Assembly (NCBI GenBank): GCA_023055355.1
Contig: JALJCS010000028.1
Span: 5,146,418-5,210,417 of the forward strand
Reading direction: 5' to 3'
Source: Agelaius tricolor
Lineage: Eukaryota > Chordata > Aves > Passeriformes > Icteridae
Length of the DNA stretch: 64,000 bases
This document shows positions 54,601-64,000 of this stretch, piece after piece. The position numbers and the translations under genes were made by a program. The notes under the pieces are model-generated. The model was not told the DNA's origin. It searched no databases and saw only the letters and a program-made list of their open reading frames with translations. Within the stretch, counting starts at the first letter, position 1. Every line of letters starts with the position of its first letter.

Positions 54601-57600
54601 AAGAGTATATTGCTCAGCAAATTGGCCTGTGGGAACTAAATCTGAAAACATTTGTTGGGCCATGAGTAAAATTTACCTTTTCCTGGGGCACAGTGAAAGA
54701 GATGAGGGGGTTTAACATCTTATCATTATTTTGTTTCCCTCCTAAATGTCCACCTCTGACAGTGGCATTCTAGCACTAACCATGTATCATATAAATGTTT
54801 GTTTCTGACAAGTCATTTGTTAGCCTGTCATTTGCCAGCCTATCATTTCCCACTCCCCTTCTGCCAGCAGCAACCAGGATTTCTGTCATTTTCAAGTGTT
54901 AACCAGCATTGGCAGCTGCCACTTTCTTGGTATCATGTGTACATAGAAGAATGATAGGGATGTAACATGTGCCATGCTTTCAGTGCACATTGAATCAACA
55001 GCATTAGGAGAAAATTAATTGATTGGTCTGCTGGAAAGCAATGCCTCTGAGATTAGCACTGAGGGTTTTGGATATTTTTGAGTGAGATCCTTCAAGCCCA
55101 GCCTCCCACCAAAACAACAGGAGGGCAGCCATGGTAGATCAGGCAGCAGTGCTGTTTGTGCTGTTTCCAGCAGTGGACAGTGGCTGCTGCTGCTCACAAA
55201 TCTGTCTTTTCCTTCTACTGGTGTAAATAACCTATTCACCTTGCCATGACATTTGCTGACTGTTTTCAGGTGAGTCTGAGTGCTATAAGCATCTCCTCTC
55301 TTCTGATTTCTTACCCTTTAGTTAAAGGCCCTTTCCCCATTTGGCAGCCCATTGTTTTCTACTCTTTCCCATCAGCAGGAATAAAATTGCTCTGACTAGA
55401 GTCCAACTTGCAACATGATGTTTCCAACCTGGAGTAGCTCTGGGATTTGCCTTCGTTCTCTTAGGACAAAGGAAGTAAAAAAAATAGGAGAGGAACAGAA
55501 CATTCTGTCAAATAAACATTTGCTAATGCTCTTGAGCAAGAGAAATAGAACAGGTAGCAAACAGATTAACTATCTGCTACAGCAAATAAACAGCAGCAAA
55601 GGTGACCTGGACACTCTTTGGATGGTATTTCTGCATTAAGCCTGACACTCTCCAACAGGAGCCATGACCATTATATACAAAATTGGAGATCAGAGACTGA
55701 CAACCTTCCCATGCACAGGGGGCAAATGCTTCCAACCTCCCACAGCTGTTTTTTAAATCAAAAGTCCAAGTGCACCAGGAGATTTGCTTAAGTGATCAGG
55801 TTACATGGAGGCAATAAAATGGGAGAATTTATTGATCAAAGATAAAGTGAACATCCCAAGATAGTCGAATATGGGCTCATTTACATTGCAAGTATCAAGT
55901 AGATGTCTTCACTGAGAGTTCCAGAGATCAGATTTCACAGTTGAAGGACAGAGATGAAAATCAGTATATTTATACAAGTAGACTTTTGTCGCTATTTTGT
56001 CTCTGGGCAAGCTGGATAGGAGATAAACAGGTTTGATAAAAGTGTCTTGCTGCAACTTTTGCACAGCTTCTCAAGCCACCCACTTGCCTAAAGAGAAACA
56101 TTGCCACCAAATCCAGTCCATGAACCACAGTCAGGCCATCCCCTTCACTTTCCATGGATCAAAATAAAGCCTAGAGAGCCAGTTCTCAGATACAGGAGCA
56201 CAGAGTCTTAGCATAATATTGGTTTGGGAATTTTGTGCACACAACAGAAGAGATGACCTGTGCTAGTCTCTCCCTCAGCTTTAAAGCATTCTGGCCAACA
56301 GAGTCTAGATCTCTCCTCAGAATTAATTTCCCTTGAGAATTTCAAAAGGGCAGAAACATGAAGACACTGTGGACAAGGGTGTTTTTTACCATTATCAATT
56401 TTGTAGCTAAACAACAATCTGTGTGCTGGTAGGTCTGTACAGGAAGCAGGATGTAGAATTCTGATGTGCTTTTATTACATGTGTGACTTCCTGAATTGCC
56501 AAGCTGGACAGCTGGCAAAGCCAAACATAACATCAATATTCCCAGAAACAGATGCATTTTAGATTGCCTCTACTTGTCACACCAAATGGATCTTCACTAA
56601 GACAATTATTATCTCTGTAACTCTTCCCCAAAATGGAATTTGCTTCCATTTGCAATTCTATATAAACCCACTAGCACTGCCTAACTTTTCTCACCCCTTC
56701 ATGGATACTTACAGGTGCAACAGACCCAGCTGGAAAGAAAGGGTTTATTATGCATTTGTTATCTCAGCCACTGCTACAAACTCCTGATGGCAGACTACAC
56801 AGAAAGGAGAATTTGGGAAGGGAGGTTCTATTAAATGGACTGTCCACAATCACAGTGTCTCCTCAAAAACCCCAACTGTCACCTTCTTCTGTGGTTGGTG
56901 GACAGAAGTCATGGATGTCATGTCCTGAAAAGCTAAAGTCAGAACAGCTGCTTCCCTCTCTGTTTTGCACAGAGTGTACCTGGGTAGCAACACACACATT
57001 ACATAACAGTAAGTCAGAAACTGAAAGGAGCCAGATTGCTAAACCCTTCTATGGGGATGAGATTTTTTATTTCCATCACCTGATAATTTAATTGCTCAAT
57101 TAACTCTGCCTGAATGCCTTGGCTGTGGAAGAGGAATGTTCCCTTGCAGGTCATGGTAACTCAGCCAGGAGGCAAGTAAGCAATGCAAAGGTAAATGATT
57201 CCTCTAAAGCAAACCAAATACATCATCCAATTGTATTTTCTCTCCTGCTCTGCTCCTTCCTCTTCGTGTTTTAGGGATAGAACAGGCACCAGACAAATAA
57301 AAGACCATAGAACTCTGGTAAAGCCAGTATCATAGGCCTCACCAACATGGTTTAAATCCAGAACTTTCTTAGCCAATTCAAACCTAGCTTGGACATTTTG
57401 CATTTCTGAAACTCCATAATATGCCTAATTTAGGTAGCAGGGGAATCTCCTCCTTGAGGAGGACTTTAAAACATCTGCTGCATCACTGAACATTACACTC
57501 TTGTTTTTCTTTACCCAGGAAGCCAGTGGAAAGGATGCCACTAAAGTGGCACTTTTGACCATCCTGGGGCAGAGTGGGACTGATTGGATGCAATTACTGT

Positions 57601-60397
57601 GGATGTAATTCTTGTCCATCAGCTGACCACATCTCAGAGGGCTTTGGGTCCAAGGAACATGCCTGGGACCATTATTGCAGCAAACTACACATCATTTAAT
57701 AATTCCTTCTTTCATAAATACAGCAGTCAAGTTCATAAACCTGTGTCTCTGCTGTTCATGTCAAAACCCAAGTGCCCCTGTACAATCTATGGAATCATGT
57801 TAGATTATTTATTTATATTATTCCTCATTTATATGTTAGTAGGCAAAAAATTTCTATTAAAAATAATCTTAAATTGCTTAGGGACATAGGAGAGTCTGTA
57901 GTCCTGGAGATTTTTAAGATTGTCTGCCAGGATGCTTGAGAGCATGTTAATGTTATTAGATCCTGCCTTGGGCCAAGGAGATAACACAGAGGAACTCTGT
58001 GACCTTGCAAGCTCTTTCCTAGCTATGCCTGGAACCATTGAATGACACTGGCCTGGAAAAGCAGCAAACTGAAACCTGGTTAAAGAAACACTTCTGGGCT
58101 GTCTTCTCTGGAAGGGAAAAAAAGGCAAAGAGGCTGGAAAAGTATACATTGAACAAAGTAATGACAGAGAGAGAGCTTACAATTGAAATCAGTGAGTACT
58201 AAAGGGAAAAACATCCTCTGCTACATGATCCCTTAAGGTCTTCTCATGAACATCATCATTAAATCCCTACCCCTATTATAATTTTAAACAGCTCCTTCAA
58301 CCTCCATTTGTGAACTTCCCCCTGGTAGTGCTGCTTTCCATCCTCATGAGAGCTCACATTAAGTGATCCCACAACGAGCCTTTCCTAAATTCCTCCCTGA
58401 AGCCACCTCTCAAACATGTAGGGGTGAAACAGAATTTACTTGGCAGGTTACTGACCCCCTTCTGCTGGTATTTAGGATGCAGTGTCTCCTGAATTCTTGG
58501 TCATTAGAAATCATCAGCCTGTTGATTCTACAAGTACTCACCATGCTAGAAAATCCTGTTTCTGCCTCATGCCATGCAAAGCCTGACTGGATGTTACTTT
58601 GACCTGAAAAACAAGAAACTAAGTAGGTTTGTAGCCCAACCTCGAGCTGCTGACTATATCTGTGTCAGGAAAAGGTGCATCTTTAGCAATGACATTATAT
58701 TTAAAATATGTCTTTTCTTAGACAGATCCTTTAAATCAGGGCAGTTCAAAAGAGGTGAATTTAATTAGAAAACGTTTATCCCAAATGTCATAATGACAAT
58801 GTTGGAAATTCAAGATTAATGAAAGTCAGAAAGAAGCTAAAAATAGCAGCAACTATATGTAACCAGCTTGGGAAACAGGCAACAGAAGTAAGAGGAAGTG
58901 AAGAACTGGAAAAGAAACCCAAACCAAAACAACCCCCTGCTTTCCAGCAGACAATCAGAAGTGTACATTAGTATAAAAATAAATGCATCCATCTATGAAA
59001 ACATCTGTAATAATCAGATTGTCCATGATGACATTCACAGGGTAAAATCTCCCAACAGTAGTACAGAAAAGGTAGGTATTTCTCAGAGTTATTTCTTTTT
59101 TGGAATGCAAGATGTGATGCATATCATGTCATAGCTTAAGACAAACTCAAGAGTGGCATTTAGAAAGTCCTACTAAAAGTGGGATATTATTGAATCAGCA
59201 TCCTGGAGCCCTCCAAGACACCTGAAGATCTCATTGCCAAGGCTCATTATCTGCAAGTAATTGAAAAATAAGGAAGCTTCAAAGGTGTAAGAGAAAAACG
59301 AATCTTTAAAAGCACAAGCAGGACAATCCAGGACTAAAACCTCTTTTAAGTATTTGGAGACAATGGCCAAGAAATAGCTAAAAATAACTCTAAGTCTACA
59401 CCATGAAAAATTTATTAAAAAACAGGAATAAGTTTAAGTGTCATTAAGAAATTGAGAGAATTTGCAAGGAGAGACAGAAAGACCAAAAAAAAAAATGTTA
59501 CTTGTGGTCTCTGACTAGAACTGCTCTGCTGTAAACAAAATATTGTGGCATCAGTAGTGACAGAACTTCAAGTAAAACCAATTTTACTTTCAAAATGTTT
59601 GGATTAAGGAAATGCAATTGTAGCTTAATCTGTTTGGGATACCATCAGAAAATTGCCTTTAAGATGATAAATTTGCCTTTTTACTCCACCTAACTTACGG
59701 AAAAATCTGCAGAACGTTTCAGTATGAAGAGAGAACATTCTGGAAGAACTTGATGATTGTTACTTTACATATGAAAAGTGTTTCTATTCAATTCTTTGAG
59801 ATTTTATCATGCAAATCATGCAGAAATGGGTGACTGAACATTCCAAAAGACTTAACTTTTACTCTGTTTGCTTAAGCAAATACTCTGATACCTGTCACCA
59901 GTTCAAATTTAATCTTGTCCCAAGGCTAGAAAACAGGTCACAGTAAGTTATGTTTGCCTTTTTGTTGTGAAACTTCAATGCATTTCCATACCAAGGACAC
60001 ATGAAATAATTTCTAGGCCAGCTGACTTCACTGGTACCTCTTGACTGCTACAGGATTCTGTAATATTTGCCTTTTTTTGAAGAATGCAAACACTGAAGGA
60101 TAATTTGGTCCTTTAATTGTTACATTACCTAGGGACAATTTCTCTAAATGAGCCTGAAAGTAGTGCCAAGTTTTAATTTCACTATTACATGCAAACCTGA
60201 ACCAGAAAGCCCCACAGTTCTAGTGTGTGAGATCTACAAGCACTGTAGGTTTTATTTTGCATTGGAAGCTCATCATCTTTCAAGCACATTTCCACCTTTA
60301 TAAGGCAGTTGTGCAGACCCAACACAAATGAATAGGCAGAAAGCCACAGGAAAGCAGAGCACTACCAATTACCTGCAATTGAGTACAGTTTTCAGAG
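51606..60397. other. Gene-free AT-rich intergenic region
   Basis: I find no exon with domains or consistent splice sites, no tRNA and no clear repeat over nearly 9 kb. Short open frames are at chance level. Old diverged elements may be present but cannot be named by eye. Confidence 0.5.
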
Positions 60398-61118
60398 AGA
60401 CAATCACAGAAACAATGGGAAAAGACCTCTGAGATCAAGTCCAAGCTATGACCCAGCACCACCTTGGCACCCAGGCCATGGCACTGAGTGCCACATCCAG
60501 TCTCTCCTAAACACCTCCAGGAATGGTGTCTCCACCACCTCCCTGGGCAGCTCATTCCAACCCCTGACCCCCTTTCACTCAGGTTGTTCATCTGCTCCAT
60601 ACGTTTTTATTTCTACAAGTTCAGTAAACACAAATGTGTTGCAGATTTTACACTAAAAGAGAAAAACTTGGATGACCAACACTGTATATTGAGAACTCCT
60701 CCACCTGTACATGGTATTAAAAGTAATCCACAGATAGAATGACGTGCCTGCCAGTCCATTTAAAATTATAAAAACATAGAAAATTAAGGAACATCCTTTG
60801 TGAAGAACTTCTTCCTAATGTCCAGCCTAAACCTCCTCTGGTGCAGCTTAAGGCTGTGTCCTCTTGTTCCTGATCCCTCCTGGCTGCACCCTCCTGGCAG
60901 GGAGCTGTGCAGAGTGATGAGGGCTGCCCTGAGCCTCCTCCTCCTCCTCTCCAGGCTCAACAACCCCAGCTCCCTCAGCTGCTCCTCACAGGACCTGTGT
61001 CCAGACCCCTCACCAGCCTTGTTGCCCTGCTCTGGACACGCTCCAGCCCTCAACACCTGCCCTGGATTGTGGGCCCAGCCCCAGACACAGCGCTGGAGGT
61101 GTGGCCTCAGCAGTGCAG
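60398..61118 (-). mobile_element. CR1 LINE fragment, interrupted
   Basis: Reverse-oriented CR1 is seen at 60398-60598 (ATTCCAACCCCTGACCCCCT) and resumes at about 60786 with GTGAAGAACTTCTTCCTAAT and the CTCCAGGCTCAACAACCCC block. About 190 bp of unrelated AT-rich sequence separates the parts. The right end is cut by the fold-back element. Confidence 0.85.
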
Positions 61119-61516
61119 GTGTGAAAAATGCCAATCACTTGTTTTTAAAATTTTAAATGTTTAATAGTAATAAAATGGTTATAAAAATAGTAATATAATT
61201 AGATTAATAATAATTTGGGCTATTTGGATTAGGACAATATGAAACAACAGAAACAAAGAGTTATGGACGTCTGGGTACCTCTTTCTGGGCAAAATAAGGC
61301 AAAAAAGGAGCCACATTAACAGAGGATTAACCCTTAAAAACGATAACCTGTTGCATATTCATACACCTCATAGATCATGCATAAATTCCATTCAAACAAA
61401 GGATTCTGTCTGGTCAGTGTCAACTTCTTCCTCTTTCCTTCTATTTTTATAACCATTTTATTACTATTAAACTTTTAAAAATTTAAAAACAAACAAGTGA
61501 TTGGCGTTTTTCACAC
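61119..61516. mobile_element. Fold-back LTR-like element with inverted ends of about 75 bp
   Basis: The left end (GTGTGAAAAATGCCAATCAC and on to TAAAATGGTTATAAAAATAG, about 61119-61192) is repeated in reverse complement at about 61441-61516. The left end and middle resemble a songbird LTR start. The right end is an inverted copy of that start. Confidence 0.75.
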
Positions 61517-61539
61517 ATGCCCCCGTTGCTGACCCCAAG

Positions 61540-62345
61540 GCTGCTGAAGGCAGACCCTGCTGTGGGTGCTGTGTGTCCCTGTGAGGGCTCCCTGCAGTCA
61601 GGACCCGCTGTGGGTGCCGTGTCCCTTCTGAGGGCTCCCTGCTGAAGGCAAGCCCCCCTTTCGGAGCTGTGTCCCTGTGAGGGTTCCCTGCAGTCAGGCC
61701 CCGCTATGGGAGCTGTGTCTCTGTGAGGGCTCCCTGCACTCAGGCCCCGCTATGGGAGCTGTGTCCCTGTGAGGGCTCCCTGCACTCAGGCCCCGCTGTG
61801 GGAGCTGTGTCCCTGTGAGAGTTCCCTGCAGTCAGGCCCCGCTGTGGGTGCCGTGTGTCTCTGTGAGGGCTCCCTGCAGTCAGGCCCCGCTGTGGGAGCT
61901 GTGTGTCCCTTCTGAGGGTTCCCTGCAGTCAGGCCCCGCTGTGGGAGCTGTGTGTCCCTTCTGAGGGTTCCCTGCACTCAGGCCCCGCTGTGGGAGCTGT
62001 GTCCCTGTGAGGGTTCCCTGCAGTCAGGCCCCGCTGTGGGAGCCGTGTCCCTGTGAGGGCTCCCTGCAGTCAGACCCCCCTTTCGGAGCTGTGTCCCTGT
62101 GAGGGCTCCCTGCAGTCAGGCCCCGCTGTGGGTGCCGTGTGTCCCTGTGAGGGCTCCCTGCAGTCAGGCCCCGCTGTGGGAGCTGTGTCCCTGTGAGGGC
62201 TCCCTGCAGTCAGGCCCCGCTATGGGAGCTGTGTCCCTGTGAGGGCTCCCTGCACTCAGGCCCCGCTGAGGGAGCTGTGTCCCTGTGAGGGCTCCCTGCA
62301 CTCAGGCCCCGCTGTGGGAGCCGTGTCCCTGTGAGGGCTCCCTGC
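61540..62345. repeat. 46-bp minisatellite, about 17 copies
   Basis: The unit contains GTGTCCCTGTGAGGGCTCCC then TGCAGTCAGGCCCCGCTGTG and GGAGCT. Variants change CAGT/CACT, CTGTG/CTATG and the TGTGTCCCTTCTGAGG form. The first two or three copies are more diverged. Confidence 0.95.
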
Positions 62346-62500
62346 GGGCTGCAGCGGCCCCCGCTGCCCTGCCGGGCCGGGGTGACTCAGGCAGCGGCGG
62401 CGCTGCCGGCCCGGCCCTCCCGGTTCTGCGGCTTTGTGAGTCAGGCTCGCACCCCCCGCTCTGGGCGAGCACCCCGGGCCACCCCCGGAAGCCTGCGACG
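62340..62500. promoter_or_regulatory. Small GC-rich patch with two AP-1-type sites
   Basis: CpG-rich sequence follows the minisatellite directly and contains TGACTCA (62383-62389) and TGAGTCA (62437-62443). It could be an enhancer or a minor promoter. No transcript is evident. Confidence 0.35.
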
Positions 62501-64000
62501 TGCTGCTCCACAGAGCTCTCCTTGCTTTCAAAGCAATCTCCTGCCCTGAGCGCCCCGGGAAAAATCTCCCTTTCAGCATTAACAACCAAGAATTACTTAA
62601 CAAAGCAGAGCGAGGAAGCGCTTTAACAATATCTTCTAACAATATCTTCTGCTCTGGATCCGGCGGATTGGAGTGCATGTGCTGACTAACAGCGGGGATG
62701 GGGTGGGGAGGCAGCTGCCTTCTCTGCGAGGGAGGAGAGCTCCTCGGTGATGCTCTGGGCAGTGCAGGAAAAGCTGTCATCTTCAGCAGCAGCGCCTTGC
62801 CTCTCAGGGTTCTAACACCCACCACTTCCACGGCTCCTTTCCCCCCTGGCTAAAATGCATGTTTAATATAATGTGCCTGGAACACTAAAGAGGAATTAAG
62901 CTGCAACTACAGCTCTTCATCTGGTTAAAAGTGTTAAATACCTATGGAAAAAATTATAGTATGTGTGTAACCTTGAGAAGGAAGATCCCAAATACATAAG
63001 TCCATTTGTAATAAAGTAAATTCACCTTCTGTGAAAAGTGAATGAAAATGGGCCTGATGTGCCCTTTCCCAGGATCCACACACAGAGAGCAGAATGCAGT
63101 TCTGGTAAAACATCACCAGGATTCACACACGGTCACAGGCTCACTGGCACCTCAGCCTGTAGAAGTGCAGCCTCCCAGGAAAAGGCACAAATATGGACAG
63201 GATGGGAGACAGCCACTCCAACACTGATTGAATTTCCTGAAGAAACTTTGGGAGAGTGAAGGGTTTCCTCTCGGGGAGAGGGGGCACAGGGCTATCTGTT
63301 TCTACTTCATATGAGCAGATTTCTTTGATTCTTCATAAATAAAGCAAGTGAAATACTTACACTGTGAAGATTCATGAATGTCTCCAGGTTCTGGAGCCAA
63401 AGGCATGCAAATGCTAAGGAGCAAAACCTCCAACTCTATCAGCAGCTGCAAAAAATATTAATTTTATTTCAATTATCTTCTGTAAGGGCAGACATGACCA
63501 GCCAAGATTACTCCATCTTATCTACCTGCTTATGATCAAAATTTTTTTGTCAGCTGCTATTCAAGTGCGCCACAAGCCTTCAAACACCATACACCCTTCA
63601 CCTCATGCCTCAATTACATGCATCCTCACCACAAAACAGAGTGACTCAAAGCCTGCCCACACAGATCGTGGCCTAGACAGCTGCTGATCAGGATGCGGAG
63701 GATTCAGCCACATCCTGAAAATGGAAGAGGCCACAAAGTAGGACAGACAGGATGGCACTGACAGGCGTGTGAGTCAGAACACAAGGGAGAAATGAAGATA
63801 CTGTTGACAGCATGATGAGCCTGGAGGCAAGAGGGAGCCTAATTTCTAGACACATACAGAATGGTGAATCAAGATAAAACCCTTCTGCAGCAGATGCTGT
63901 AACACTCTCTCAGGACATATTCCTGAGCACAGAGTCTCAGTTAATATGGGATGTATTTATACCCCTGTCAGGACCTGTGTGAACAGCTCTTTAAGACAGG
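62501..64000. other. Intergenic, nothing recognised
   Basis: No gene, RNA or known repeat is seen up to the right edge. Confidence 0.5.

Noticed and set aside
61540..62345. Regularly spaced repeats that might suggest a CRISPR array
   Set aside because: The units are directly adjacent without unique spacers, and the genome is a vertebrate. It is a minisatellite.

Overview
This is a stretch of a bird genome, most likely a songbird (passerine). The evidence is intron-split vertebrate genes, several CR1 LINE fragments, solo LTRs of bird-type class II endogenous retroviruses with 6-bp target duplications, and a nuclear copy of bird-like mitochondrial DNA. The genes correspond to human 1p36 (and, from general knowledge, to chicken microchromosome 21), except MRPS16, which lies on chromosome 10 in human.

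Layout. Bases 1-10.8 kb hold the 3' part of KAZN (kazrin, + strand): six coding exons between 5698 and 8978 and a 1.85-kb 3' UTR. 10.8-17.2 kb is intergenic, with a 27-bp minisatellite and CR1 fragments. TMEM51 (+) runs from a CpG island at about 17.25 kb through coding exons at 25675-26012 and 27503-27914 to a poly(A) signal at 28626. Its first coding exon directly abuts a composite mitochondrial insertion (about 24.6-25.59 kb) that was later split by a solo LTR. A TG-rich repeat follows at 28.6-29.5 kb. Next come two exons of an FHA domain that match the start of FHAD1, with no downstream FHAD1 exons. MRPS16 (+, three exons) starts about 550 bp later.

SLC45A1 (proton-coupled sugar transporter, - strand) fills 35.2-47.0 kb: eight coding exons, a predicted noncoding first exon in a CpG island at 46.8-47.5 kb, and a 3' UTR reaching towards 34 kb. 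Two solo LTRs sit within 50 bp of its exon boundaries, and its last intron is almost entirely a minisatellite. From 47.5 to 64 kb I see no gene. This part holds an LTR, CR1 fragments, a fold-back LTR-like element and a 46-bp minisatellite that leads into a small GC-rich patch.

The genes do not form a pathway. Kazrin is a junction and endosome scaffold, TMEM51 a small membrane protein, MRPS16 a mitoribosome subunit and SLC45A1 a sugar transporter. The most interesting themes are an apparent rearrangement junction (KAZN-TMEM51-broken FHAD1 / MRPS16 / SLC45A1), apparent loss of the long kazrin isoform, and many insertions very close to splice sites.
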